Source: Peronospora farinosa
Lineage: Eukaryota; Oomycota; Peronosporomycetes; Peronosporales; Peronosporaceae
Assembly (NCBI GenBank): GCA_947646735.1
Contig: CANTFK010000785.1
Coordinates: 372,001-436,000, forward strand
Length of the DNA stretch: 64,000 nt
Direction of reading: 5' to 3'
Each line of letters starts with the position of its first letter. Position 1 is the first letter of the stretch. The translations under genes were made by a program, and so were the position numbers. The notes under the pieces are model-generated. The model was not told where the DNA came from. It ran no database searches and saw only the letters and a program-made list of their open reading frames with translations. Below, piece after piece: positions 31,410-41,330 of the stretch.

Positions 31410-32891
31410 ATGGAGACGTCCATGCACGTAATAAATGAATCGAGTCTCATGCGAGGGAATGCAACAGGTGATGGACAAGTATTTGGACTGTCACTGAATT
31501 GGATTGAGACTCATCGTGCTCTTAGTCTTTCCATTGCCTTTGGTTGTTGCATTCTAGCGACTTTATTAAGTGTTTATAACATTATTCAACATTTAGTCCA
31601 TTATTCCCGACCTCAATTACAGCGCTATATTGTGCGTATTCTCGTAATTGTACCCGTGTATTCCATGGGTTCATTCTTCTCCCTTACATTCGTAAACCAA
31701 GCGCTGTATTTTGATTCGATTCGAGATTGCTATGAAGCTTTTGTGGTCTATAGTTTTCTCGCTCTTGTCTTGAGTTTTGCTGGTGGTGAATCTGTTTGTG
31801 TCCTTAAGATGCAAAGTGAACCGGATATTCGCCATCCATGGCCATTAAATCGGTGGTTTGATCCAATTGGTCGAGACGGACGGATGCTGAGACTTTGCAA
31901 ACGTGCTACGATCCAATTTATCTTTATTAAACCCTTTTTTGCAGCCTTATCGCTGCTGATGCTAGCGTGTGGCAAGTACAATACCGTCATGTACCAATTG
32001 AGTCTAGTTGTGGTGTACAATATCTCGTATTCCGTGGCAGTTTACGGTCTTTGGATCTTTTACTTGGCTACAAAACACATTATGGAACCATTTAATCCTG
32101 TACTCAAATTTTTTGCTGTCAAGGGTGTCGTGTTTCTCACGTTCTGGCAGAATAGTCTTTTGGATTTTATTCCGGGCATTACGAATGAACAGGCGTTTGC
32201 CTGGAAGGATTTTATCCTTTGTATTGAGATGGTGCTGTTTGCTATAGTGCATCTATTGGCTTTCAATTCCAGTCAGTTCAAAAGAAACTTGGATCGACTA
32301 CCAGACTCGGAAGTGCTGAACAATATGAAGGAGGTACTGAGTCTCTCGGACATTTTGGCCGATGCTTACCATAACTTTATGCCCTCTTACCAAGAGTATG
32401 TGCTGCAACGTGGTAGCGAGTCCACTGGCCGCGCACGTAAAAACAATTCATTAACAGGTTTTGGTGAAGCTTCGTCGTCTGAGACTACTTCGACGCCCAT
32501 GGCGCACGCCAACCCACGTGTCCCGCGGTTCGTTATTGACGATGAAGACGACGATGAGATGGATGAGATTGATCTCGAGTCGAGCGTGAGTACCACACCA
32601 ATTGAACAGTCCGCCTCTTTGAAGGGCGACGTAACGAAACTCAAGCTGCCAGTAAAGAAAATTGAAAGCGACGCAGATGTTCTTATGGCCAACCCACAAG
32701 ACGATGATCAAGTCAAGAATGCAGACATTAACAAAGCTGCTCTCGAGGAAAGTATCAGCTCGGAGCAGATCGAAGCAGCAGATGATGCTGTATCAGTAGA
32801 AGCGTCATTCCGGCGACGATCTAATAGTTCCCCAAGTGCCACTATTTCCCATGAACACATGCAGCACGATGACAAAAGTGCTACGCTGTAG
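31410..32891 (+). CDS. TMEM184: TMEM184 / OSTalpha-family seven-helix membrane protein
   Basis: Member of the TMEM184/LAZ1/organic solute transporter alpha family. About seven hydrophobic segments lie within residues 30-300. They include the family blocks VPVYSMGSFFSL, DSIRDCYEAFVVYSFLALV, FLTFWQN and a GGE motif (SFAGGESVCVL). After residue 310 the tail is hydrophilic, Ser-rich and acidic (DDEDDDEMDEIDLESS). 493 residues, single exon, ATG start with a compact promoter. In other organisms these proteins act at vacuolar or plasma membranes; the substrate here is unknown. Confidence 0.92.
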   Translation: METSMHVINESSLMRGNATGDGQVFGLSLNWIETHRALSLSIAFGCCILATLLSVYNIIQHLVHYSRPQLQRYIVRILVIVPVYSMGSFFSLTFVNQALYFDSIRDCYEAFVVYSFLALVLSFAGGESVCVLKMQSEPDIRHPWPLNRWFDPIGRDGRMLRLCKRATIQFIFIKPFFAALSLLMLACGKYNTVMYQLSLVVVYNISYSVAVYGLWIFYLATKHIMEPFNPVLKFFAVKGVVFLTFWQNSLLDFIPGITNEQAFAWKDFILCIEMVLFAIVHLLAFNSSQFKRNLDRLPDSEVLNNMKEVLSLSDILADAYHNFMPSYQEYVLQRGSESTGRARKNNSLTGFGEASSSETTSTPMAHANPRVPRFVIDDEDDDEMDEIDLESSVSTTPIEQSASLKGDVTKLKLPVKKIESDADVLMANPQDDDQVKNADINKAALEESISSEQIEAADDAVSVEASFRRRSNSSPSATISHEHMQHDDKSATL

Positions 32892-32893
32892 AC

Positions 32894-33167
32894 ATGAACA
32901 TCTACTATCAAGTAAGTTTTTTTTATCATATCGACACTACGCATACAGCCATAGTAGCCACTTTTTTAGAAAGTATCCTACGTTAGGACGTACCGACCAA
33001 TCATATTGCTTTATTTTTAGGTCCAGATCGATGACGACGGCGACGTGCTTCAGAATTCCTATCAACGGTCCTTTGAACTTGTTACGCTGGACCTCATTCT
33101 TACATTTGCATCTTTGTACGCAGTCAAAAAAGCTTTCAATCATTTGCCTTCTTTCCTAACAGTATGA
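32894..33167 (+). CDS. Small two-exon ORF overlapping the isocitrate dehydrogenase start
   Basis: Exon 1 at 32894-32911 (MNIYYQ), exon 2 at 33021-33167. The 109-bp intron has a perfect GTAAGT donor and a TTTTTAG acceptor, phase 0. The 54-residue product is acidic at first (VQIDDDGDV) and then has an amphipathic/hydrophobic stretch ([20 protein letters not shown]). Its TGA overlaps the ATG of the next gene as ATGA, and it begins 2 bases after the TMEM184 stop. It may be a small protein gene or a regulatory upstream ORF on the dehydrogenase transcript. No family recognised. Confidence 0.5.
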
Positions 33168-34435
33168 CCACTGACCTGTCGAAAATTCACGTTGCTAAGC
33201 CTGTTGTTGAACTCGATGGTGATGAAATGACGCGTATCATTTGGAAAGAGATTCGTGAAAAGCTCATTCTACCGTTTCTGGATCTTCAGATCGAATACTA
33301 CGATCTTGGTCTTGAACATCGTGACGCGACCGACGATGAGGTGACGTTGGAAGCTGCACGTGCTATTAAGAAACACAATGTAGGGATCAAATGCGCCACA
33401 ATCACACCCGATGAAGCTCGTGTTGAGGAGTTTGGGCTTAAGAAAATGTGGCTCAGTCCTAATGGTACACTACGTAATGAACTGGGTGGTACTGTATTCC
33501 GTGAGCCCATTGTATGCAGAAACATTCCCAAACTCGTACCTGGTTGGAAAAAGCCGATCATTATTGGCCGTCACGCCTTTGGTGATCAATACAAGGCCAT
33601 TGACTTTCTGGCGAATGAGCCAGGTACCTTTAAACTTACCTTTACACCTGCTCGTCATGGAGCTGAGCCAAAAGAGTATCATGTATATGACTTTAAAGGT
33701 ACAGATGGAGGTGTGGGAATGGGGATGTACAACACGACCGAGTCAATTACTGGGTTTGCCCAGTCGTGCTTTGAGTACGCATTGGAACGCAAGATGCCGC
33801 TCTATTTGAGCACCAAGAACACGATCTTGAAGCGTTACGACGGTCGATTTAAAGACATTTTTCAAACCATGTACGAAACGTCATACGAGACCAAGTTTAT
33901 AGAAGCAGGGGTCTGGTACGAGCATCGTTTGATTGACGATATGGTAGCACAGTGTCTGAAATCTAAAGGTGGTTTTGTCTGGGCGTGCAAGAACTACGAC
34001 GGTGACGTGCAGTCTGATATCCTGGCACAGGGCTTTGGATCTTTGGGTCTAATGACGAGTGTGTTGCTCACATCAGATGGTAAGACCTTGGAAGCTGAGG
34101 CAGCACATGGGACCGTGACACGCCATTACCGAGTCCACCAACAAGGTGGTGAAACAAGTACGAATTCCATTGCAAGCATCTTTGCATGGACACGGGGTTT
34201 GCTACATCGTGCGAAATTGGATGGCAATCACGAGCTCAAGCTCTTTTGTGACGAGCTGGAGACTTGTATCATTGAGAGCGTCGAGGCTGGTCAGATGACA
34301 AAAGACTTGGCATTGCTCATTCATGGCGATAATATTCAGCGTACGCATTACCTCGACACGTTTGAATTCATCGACAAGATTGCGGAGAATTTACGTAGGC
34401 GTTTAGCTACCAATCCGAGCTTTACTATGTTGTAG
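33164..34435 (+). CDS. IDH: NADP-dependent isocitrate dehydrogenase
   Basis: Converts isocitrate to 2-oxoglutarate, CO2 and NADPH. 423 residues, typical for eukaryotic homodimeric NADP-IDH. It shows [30 protein letters not shown], the substrate-binding [34 protein letters not shown], the NADP-binding region [12 protein letters not shown] and [10 protein letters not shown]. It opens at [13 protein letters not shown], without a clear mitochondrial presequence, and has no C-terminal peroxisomal SKL, so a cytosolic form is most likely. A CCAAT box at 32998 lies in the upstream intron. The ATG overlaps the stop of the small ORF in front. Confidence 0.95.
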   Translation: MTTDLSKIHVAKPVVELDGDEMTRIIWKEIREKLILPFLDLQIEYYDLGLEHRDATDDEVTLEAARAIKKHNVGIKCATITPDEARVEEFGLKKMWLSPNGTLRNELGGTVFREPIVCRNIPKLVPGWKKPIIIGRHAFGDQYKAIDFLANEPGTFKLTFTPARHGAEPKEYHVYDFKGTDGGVGMGMYNTTESITGFAQSCFEYALERKMPLYLSTKNTILKRYDGRFKDIFQTMYETSYETKFIEAGVWYEHRLIDDMVAQCLKSKGGFVWACKNYDGDVQSDILAQGFGSLGLMTSVLLTSDGKTLEAEAAHGTVTRHYRVHQQGGETSTNSIASIFAWTRGLLHRAKLDGNHELKLFCDELETCIIESVEAGQMTKDLALLIHGDNIQRTHYLDTFEFIDKIAENLRRRLATNPSFTML

Positions 34436-34712
34436 GAGACGGATGATCCATCCATCTCATGTAGGTAGAGGATACAGGGGCTTACAGGGAATGTATACTG
34501 TATACACTTTTAGGTGATGGGCTCGTATAGTCACTAATTAATACCAACTTCAAGTACAACTGTTAGGTTTCAATGGGTACACTACACGTCGTCGTCACGG
34601 GTAAGGCGGGAGTCACTAAAGTGATTCCCTCGTCCCTCTGTTTCTAGTGCCTTGTCTTTCTCAGATTGTCGACTCAGATCATCAGTTCTGGAAAAGCCAC
34701 AAAAGTAGAAGA

Positions 34713-37700
34713 ATGAGTACGGAACGATCATTCAGTGACGTCAGTGGGAGCGATGATGACGACTTTTTAGATGCTTCGTATGATGAATTTGAAGAGCAAG
34801 AGACATTGGCTCAAGATTTAGTACGTAGTGGCTTCTTTGATACGGGAGAGAGTGAAGTAGATGAAGTCTCTTCTGTAACGTCTCCAGTCTCAGCCACACA
34901 GTCACAAGGTACAAGAACAAGCCGAAATCGTACTCGATCGAATGTTGCACGAATGTTGCACGCATTAGACGCAACATTTTCCACCGATACCGAAACCGAT
35001 GTGTCCCATTCCCTTGGAAATTTATTGGAACAATTACAAACTGGAGGGACTGCCTCGTCTCTACTCGGTGGTATGTTTCCCTTGTCTCAATTATTACAAA
35101 CAAGAGGTACCGCAAGTCAACAATTTCAACGGATTTTGGACCAACTTCAAGTGACTCAGCCAATCACCACTCAGACACGTGGCCTCTCGGAATTATGTGA
35201 GACACTTGCCCTTTCTACAGAAGAGGCACTTGCTGTCTCGTCTTTTCATGTGGACACGTTTGTCCCCGTGATTGTAATACTTATTCGCGTATCCCCGTCT
35301 ATGGACGTATTATTACTGGCTACAAGAGCTCTATCGACTATACTCGAGCTCTTCCCAAGTAGAGCGATCCAGAAAGCTACGGCGGAACAAGTAATTCCTT
35401 CATTATGTGAAAAGCTCTTGGAAATCGAATATATGGACGTGGCTGAATTAGCCCTGCAGATTCTGGATAAAATTGTATGCAAGGCCGAGTCGGCCCTCAT
35501 TGCTGCAAGCACCGCAGTACCAAATGTGGCGAAATTGTGTGCACAGTATCGGATGGAAGTTATTCAAGAGAACGGCATTGTGGCACTGCTTCAGTTTGTA
35601 GACTTTTTTCCGCTGGAAATTCAACGACGAGCTGCTCGAATTGTCTGCCAGTTGTGCACAGATTTTCCCTTGTCAATGGAAGAAAAAATGCGCCAAGGAT
35701 TGCCGTATATTACAAACTTGCTACGGTCAGTTGATAACGAGCTTTTGCAAAGTAGTTTTGCATGTCTGCAAAAATTGGGAGAAAGCTCGGCATTTTTACA
35801 AAACAAAGAGTTTGCGTCGATGATTGCAACGAAGGATATTTGTGAGCTGCTACTGAACAAATTGACGTCATACGCCAGCTTAGATGAATCAAACGGAAAC
35901 AGCGCGTCAGCTCAATTGGCACCAGAGGGGTACATAAGTATGCTGCGTTTTCTTTCGTGTCTGCTGTCTTGTGTTTCAAGTGATATGAGTGCAGTATCAG
36001 TCATTCCAAGTACGTCCCATTTGCGCTTTGTCAAATTGCCTTCGATTGTGACAGCGTTGCTAGCCAAGCAAGAAGTGATTACCGAGAATCAGCTACTCCG
36101 TGAAGCGCTGAAGTTAGTGATCGTTGTATTGCCCACTTCAGACGAACTTTGCTCCGCGGACGCAATTCCACCGGCAATGCTCAAATTGACGCATGATGTT
36201 TTGACACTGATTAGTCGCGTCTACGATGTAACTTCGCGAGCTGACTTGCGGTACGACTGCCTTGACGTTATTTATCGAAGCTGTTTATTGATGCATGCTA
36301 GCCGGCAGCCGTTTACAGACCAAGAATGCACCGAGTTATCGCGGCTCGCCGCTTTTCTTGCACGGGTGCTGCGTCCAAAACGCAATGACGTGACAGTTTC
36401 TTTACCAGCTAAAGCTGACAAAGATCTCGTTTTGATACAGCTTGCTTTGAGAATTGTTGAGGTGCCTTTGCAGAATACAAGTGCACGAGAGGTATCAAAG
36501 GACATTTTTGAGCGTCACGGTGTTGCAAGTCTCATTCGCTTTTACGCGTCTAGCTTCGAGCACAAATGCATAAGTGGAAGTGATCTGCAAGAAATTCAGG
36601 ACTTTTCAGTCCGGCTAATACGTGATCACTTGGGTGACGAAAGCTCGGTCATAAGCGGAATGGCTCAATTGGAGCGACTTGTGAATGAGCTGCAAATGAC
36701 GCTGGTATCTAGTAGTACATCTGAAAACGATCAGACGGCGTCGCTGCTCGATGTACTCTTGAAGCTGGATAATTATGTTGCGCAAGGAGACAACTTTCTA
36801 ACTGTGCATAACATTGCTCGCAGCGGGCTAGTAAAGGTACTCATCCAAACTTTATCTGTTGATAAGGGCCGGCAAGCTTTCTCTCAAATGCAAGAGCGAC
36901 AGAGCGCTGACAGCTGTGAAGTAGGATTCGTCTCATCGCTTTTGCGATGCTTGCAAGATGCGATATCTTCAGAAAAAGAGGCATTCTCGGTTTTTGCTTC
37001 TGGTAGACGGTCCGCAGAACTTACATCTGGTAGCATTGCGACTGATTTGGATCGATTAACTCAGCACATCAAGGTGCATGTGCTTATTGACGAAGCAAAA
37101 CCAGTGGTAGAGCCTGACAATGAAGACCAAAGCAATCAACAAGCAGATTCTCACGATGAACAAGAACTCGAAGAGCATGTATTGAAGAAAACTTCGTCGG
37201 ATAGAAAAGGAAACAGCTATTCTTCAAACAAGCGTACTGTGCATGAAACCGTTGTGCTGGTGGAACCTCTTGCAAGGATCGAAACGATGGAAGATTTTAT
37301 CGCGGACAAGCTATTTGGCAGAGGTGGGGATGCCGGGGTCATTCTTGATGACTTGGAAGACGTAGGCGTTGAGAGTGAAGAAGGAGATGTTGGTGAGAGC
37401 GAAGAGTTTGCAAACGATGTCATGAAGCCGCGAAGAGTACTAGCAGTGTATAAAGGACGAGTTTTACCAGCGATCATGAGTGTCTTGGAGGCAATCGTAA
37501 AGTTTGGAGGCGTAGACGCGGAAGGAGATGGGAAGCTTGACGTAGACCGGTGTAAATCTGGGTCTGGGACGTCTGGATCTCCCGTTTGGACAGCATCATC
37601 CCATGATATCACGTTTCGAGTATCCGCTTCGCCGGAATCGGTCGAGGACGTTGTCAATTTCGAACCGAATTCTGAAGACACCAAAATTGCTCCGGCATTT

Positions 37701-40319
37701 TGTTCACCGTCAGCTTCAGCAGAGTCGATTGTATCGGAGCCGTGGTGGGATGACGTGTGGCAACTGTTGTTGTTACTGAAACTCGTGCGGAACCAGTGTA
37801 TTGGAAAACCATTTGGAGCACAGTTCAATTTCGTGAACAGCTATCTTAGTCTCCAGGTACGCCGTGCCCTACAGCAGCCTGTTCGTGTGGTAACGGACTC
37901 CCTTCCGGAGTGGTGTTTTCTTCTCGTGAACGAATTTTCGTTTGTACTTGATTTTGAAACAAAGTGCCATTTCATGTACGCGACAACGTGTGGATGTTCA
38001 AGAGCAATTCAGTATTTGTGTCGATCGGTGTGGAGGAAAGCCGTAATGGAAGAACCAGCTCCAGCCCGACATGCACGACAGAGCAATACTAGTGGGCGGC
38101 GTCGTCATCGTGATGGCTCTAGTCGGACTCGGACATCCGGCCTCGACAATATCTCGCAAATGGTAAAACTCCCTCGACTGAAAGTACGAGTGGCGCGGTC
38201 TCGTCTCTTACAGTCGGCAATGAAGCTTGTAGCACTCTATGGCGGAAAGAAGGCAGTTATCGAGATTGAGTTTCTCGGGGAAGTCGGTACTGGTTTGGGG
38301 CCAACGACGGAATTTTTCACTCTCGTGTGTCAGCAGATCCAATCAGCGCAGCTGCAACTTTGGAGAGATGACGATCGAGCTGTGTCTAAAGCTAGCAAAA
38401 GCGCCGAAGAAGAGCAAAAGCAAGAACCCCTTGGCGATGATATCGATCCTACCAAGACAGACCAGAGAAATCACAATCTTGCGATCCGTGGATACCACCG
38501 TGTTGCAGTCTATCACTGCTCCAAATGTAAGGCCCTTCACATTCCGGCGTGTTCTGTGCACAAGCAGTTGCTTACGCACAAGAAAAAAGTTGTAGACATT
38601 GACAACGGTAGCACAAGCGACGATGATTCCAGCCAAACCAAGAGAAAGTCTTCATGTTTGCCAGTGCGACGGCAGGCGTCGATACATTCTATCCCGCAGT
38701 GTGTGCAGTGTTTAGATGACCACGACTGGTATTCTGCCGCTGCATGCTGTGACTGCAGACCAAATGATGATGCAGCAAGCAAAAGCGAAGAAAGCAACAA
38801 CATAACGAATGCATGCCCTGGGTGCACGCTAAAGTGGTGGATTCTGAGTGACGAGGAGGCGCACTATCTTGCCAAGGTCTTCCCCAAACATACTAAACGG
38901 ATTAGTCATCCTGTGCTACAGTGTGCGCACTGTGATACAGTAAACTTTCCTGGTACGGATGCAGGTATCGTGGTCATGGATGGAGATCGCATGGTTTCAC
39001 GGTCGGGCCGCCGCATGTATGAGAGAGACTATCGTGCTGTGACCAAGCATGTTTCGCCTTTGTGTGAGGGCACTCCGTTACATGTGATGATATGCTCGAT
39101 CACTCGAAGCGATGTGGACATGTTGGTAACGAACCTCGAGCAGAGTCCAGAAGTACTAGAGTCAGACGTCGAAGCACTGGATTATCTTAGCGAGGATACT
39201 TTCGCGGGTGGCAATGTTAGTGGTGGCCCACCTGTGATGGCACCTTTTGGTCTGTACCCGAAGCCTTACCTCATCTATAGTGAACTGGACGAGAATAAAA
39301 CGATCGTGAAACCACACGAGTCAAGTCAGGTCGCCACTTTTGAAGCAGACGCGTCGGACGAGGTGTACGTGCTCACATGGTTCCGGTTTTTGGGTCGTTT
39401 TGTTGGTCAAGCAATGCTGGACGAGCGGTTGTTGAATTTACCGTTCGCTCGTCCATTCGTGCGAGCGTTGCGTGGTGAGAAGATGGTGGGCAGCGGCGTG
39501 AGTGTTGAGACGTCGCTCTCTTTTGTAGAAGAAATGGATCCTTCCATCGCCAACTCGTTGCGCTACTTGTACAATCTGGCGGTCAAGTACACTGTAAAGG
39601 TGGCATCAGGTGACGTCGCATCGGACGATGTGGTTGCATGGACAAAGGAAGTGGATTCTCTTTGTCTTTTTTTCACAATGGTAGGCGCTGATGAGATTCC
39701 TCTTGAAGCTGATGGTAATGACACCTCGGTAACTCTATCGACACTACACCGTTACGTGGTACTGAATCTGGAATTCTTGCTAGACCGGACGATTAAGAAT
39801 CAAGTGCAAGCATTTCGACAAGGTTTTGAGCAGATGTGCGGGGACAGTGGAGATCGTCACCTTTTCTGCTTTTTGCAAACTTTTGATGTACACGAACTCG
39901 AGTCCTTGTTGAGCGATCGTGGTTCCGGTAGTACCATGTGGGATCGTGATGGTGTCGACTTGCGTGAACACATGATATGTGACCATGGCTATACAGCAGA
40001 CAGTCGTGCGATTGCCAACCTCGTGTCGATTCTTTGTGAATTGTCAATGGACGAACAGCGACTTTTTGTACGCTTTGTCACGGGTGCCAACCGTTTACCA
40101 CTTGGTGGACTACGGAATCTTGAACCGAAACTCACGGTCGTGCGAAAGCTCACTGAAGTGAATGATTTCAATAATACCGACGAAAATGACGCGATATTGC
40201 CATCAGCCTCGACCTGTACGAACTATTTGAAGCTACCGGATTATTCAACGCGTGACATTATGAAGAAAAGGCTGTTGTATTGCATTACCGAAGGCCAATG
40301 CAGCTTCCACCTTTCCTAG
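34713..40319 (+). CDS. UPL3/TRIP12-type HECT ubiquitin ligase with Cys-rich insertion
   Basis: E3 ubiquitin ligase of the Ufd4/TRIP12/UPL3 group. 1868 residues from the ATG at 34713. The N-terminus is acidic, and armadillo-like helices span about 110-450 (LCETLALSTEEALAVSSFHV, the TRIP12/UPL3 start of the ARM region). A low-complexity middle precedes the HECT domain at about 1150-1868. The catalytic cysteine is in SASTCTNYLKLP (about residue 1835), and the C-terminus ends ITEGQCSFHLS. After GLGPTTEFFTLVCQQIQ the N-lobe carries an unusual insertion (about 1225-1500) with repeated CxxC pairs before the expected GLYPKPY resumes. The frame continues upstream with no ATG to 34647. A 5' exon ATG at 34573 spliced over a 47-bp GTAAGG...TCTAG intron would also be in frame, so the start is provisional. 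Confidence 0.9.
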   Translation: MSTERSFSDVSGSDDDDFLDASYDEFEEQETLAQDLVRSGFFDTGESEVDEVSSVTSPVSATQSQGTRTSRNRTRSNVARMLHALDATFSTDTETDVSHSLGNLLEQLQTGGTASSLLGGMFPLSQLLQTRGTASQQFQRILDQLQVTQPITTQTRGLSELCETLALSTEEALAVSSFHVDTFVPVIVILIRVSPSMDVLLLATRALSTILELFPSRAIQKATAEQVIPSLCEKLLEIEYMDVAELALQILDKIVCKAESALIAASTAVPNVAKLCAQYRMEVIQENGIVALLQFVDFFPLEIQRRAARIVCQLCTDFPLSMEEKMRQGLPYITNLLRSVDNELLQSSFACLQKLGESSAFLQNKEFASMIATKDICELLLNKLTSYASLDESNGNSASAQLAPEGYISMLRFLSCLLSCVSSDMSAVSVIPSTSHLRFVKLPSIVTALLAKQEVITENQLLREALKLVIVVLPTSDELCSADAIPPAMLKLTHDVLTLISRVYDVTSRADLRYDCLDVIYRSCLLMHASRQPFTDQECTELSRLAAFLARVLRPKRNDVTVSLPAKADKDLVLIQLALRIVEVPLQNTSAREVSKDIFERHGVASLIRFYASSFEHKCISGSDLQEIQDFSVRLIRDHLGDESSVISGMAQLERLVNELQMTLVSSSTSENDQTASLLDVLLKLDNYVAQGDNFLTVHNIARSGLVKVLIQTLSVDKGRQAFSQMQERQSADSCEVGFVSSLLRCLQDAISSEKEAFSVFASGRRSAELTSGSIATDLDRLTQHIKVHVLIDEAKPVVEPDNEDQSNQQADSHDEQELEEHVLKKTSSDRKGNSYSSNKRTVHETVVLVEPLARIETMEDFIADKLFGRGGDAGVILDDLEDVGVESEEGDVGESEEFANDVMKPRRVLAVYKGRVLPAIMSVLEAIVKFGGVDAEGDGKLDVDRCKSGSGTSGSPVWTASSHDITFRVSASPESVEDVVNFEPNSEDTKIAPAFCSPSASAESIVSEPWWDDVWQLLLLLKLVRNQCIGKPFGAQFNFVNSYLSLQVRRALQQPVRVVTDSLPEWCFLLVNEFSFVLDFETKCHFMYATTCGCSRAIQYLCRSVWRKAVMEEPAPARHARQSNTSGRRRHRDGSSRTRTSGLDNISQMVKLPRLKVRVARSRLLQSAMKLVALYGGKKAVIEIEFLGEVGTGLGPTTEFFTLVCQQIQSAQLQLWRDDDRAVSKASKSAEEEQKQEPLGDDIDPTKTDQRNHNLAIRGYHRVAVYHCSKCKALHIPACSVHKQLLTHKKKVVDIDNGSTSDDDSSQTKRKSSCLPVRRQASIHSIPQCVQCLDDHDWYSAAACCDCRPNDDAASKSEESNNITNACPGCTLKWWILSDEEAHYLAKVFPKHTKRISHPVLQCAHCDTVNFPGTDAGIVVMDGDRMVSRSGRRMYERDYRAVTKHVSPLCEGTPLHVMICSITRSDVDMLVTNLEQSPEVLESDVEALDYLSEDTFAGGNVSGGPPVMAPFGLYPKPYLIYSELDENKTIVKPHESSQVATFEADASDEVYVLTWFRFLGRFVGQAMLDERLLNLPFARPFVRALRGEKMVGSGVSVETSLSFVEEMDPSIANSLRYLYNLAVKYTVKVASGDVASDDVVAWTKEVDSLCLFFTMVGADEIPLEADGNDTSVTLSTLHRYVVLNLEFLLDRTIKNQVQAFRQGFEQMCGDSGDRHLFCFLQTFDVHELESLLSDRGSGSTMWDRDGVDLREHMICDHGYTADSRAIANLVSILCELSMDEQRLFVRFVTGANRLPLGGLRNLEPKLTVVRKLTEVNDFNNTDENDAILPSASTCTNYLKLPDYSTRDIMKKRLLYCITEGQCSFHLS

Positions 40320-40904
40320 GAGGCATGGCATTATCCTTTATAATAAGGTACCCTATAATCCGGGTTAAAGGACCCTAATTTCTGTTGTGTTTTTTACAAA
40401 GAGTTCAGTACGTTTTTCTTATTTCTTGTATGACGTCAGAACAATGGACGTGTGCTTTGACCCTTATGTTAATGACGTTCGTTGTGTTTTGACCTTATGT
40501 TAATAATGACGTACGTTGGTGGATTTATTATAAAGACGTCTATTATAATTTTGTACCTTTCAAAGGACCAAGTAGTATATATAAATACACTTACGTTTCG
40601 ATAAATTAGATATTGCATATACTTATATAGTCGTTTCGGTCTGTATTTTCGCATGTATGGGACCCTATCACTTCGGATCACCTGGCCAAGAATACATTAA
40701 CCTCGACCTATTCTAAGGTAAAGTAACTCGTCTCGTTCCTTTGCTCGACTCGATAAATAAACACGCAGTTGGAAAAGCCTCCTCTAGAGTTTCTCTTCTC
40801 TCTCTCTCTCTCTCTCTCTCTCCTTGTAGTAGTTTTTCCTTCCTCCCAAAGAGAAAGAAATAAAAAAGTAAGAGAGCGATCCATTGCGTCGTTCTTTTAG
40901 CAGT
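40320..40904. other. Convergent 3' spacer
   Basis: A/T-rich DNA between the HECT gene stop and the 3' end of the small acidic protein gene. It includes two nearby copies of a TTGACCTTATGTTAA-like stretch (about 40458 and 40490) and a CT microsatellite. No gene seen. Confidence 0.5.
40794..40822. repeat. CT dinucleotide microsatellite
   Basis: About a dozen CT units, within roughly 80 bp of the stop codon of the minus-strand acidic protein gene. Confidence 0.85.
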
Positions 40905-41330
40905 CTAGCAGCATTCCTGACTGCGACGAAGTTCATCACGTGAGTACCAGACACGACGTTTATAGTCAGCATCAAAGCTCGAACGTGCTGGAATTTCCAC
41001 CACATTAACGTCTTCCTGGAAACTAATGCGACGATCATGACTGCATGCTCGAATCCGTAGAATGCCATCATCTTCTTCATCATCATCCGTGTCTTCATCT
41101 GTATCAGCCAAGGAATCACACGTCGATGTTCGACCACGTGTGTTCTTTCTCGGTTTAATCACCGCGTCAAAGGAAAGCTCACTAGTGGGTTTACAAGAGA
41201 GTGCACTTCCTTGCATTGCCAACGTCATCCAATCATCTGCATCATCATCATCTTCTTGCTCGGGAGCACCACTACCATCCGTACGAAAGTACTCGCGTAC
41301 ATTCACAACACTCTTGGTACGTTGACGCAT
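40905..41330 (-). CDS. Small acidic protein with RVxF-like PP1 docking motif
   Basis: 141 residues from the ATG at 41330 (MRQRTKSVVNVREYF). The open frame extends further upstream but is compositionally poor there. Acidic runs (DDDDADD, DTDEDTDDDEEDD) precede a C-terminal block: RRISF at 101-104, EDVNVVEIPARSSFDADYK, then RRVWYSRDELRR. RISF fits the RVxF docking motif of protein phosphatase 1, and the arrangement RVxF - 'V.EIP' - 'WYS..E.R' recalls small conserved eukaryotic proteins and loosely PPP1R15. The function is inferred from motifs only; it could be an unrelated regulator. Confidence 0.65.
   Translation of the reverse strand: MRQRTKSVVNVREYFRTDGSGAPEQEDDDDADDWMTLAMQGSALSCKPTSELSFDAVIKPRKNTRGRTSTCDSLADTDEDTDDDEEDDGILRIRACSHDRRISFQEDVNVVEIPARSSFDADYKRRVWYSRDELRRSQECC

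Noticed and set aside
33021..33163. Upstream exon adding a mitochondrial presequence to isocitrate dehydrogenase
   Set aside because: The acceptor-like CTAACAG before the ATG needs a phase-2 donor; the visible GTACGC donor is phase 1 and gives a stop. The other frame is better explained by the small ORF.
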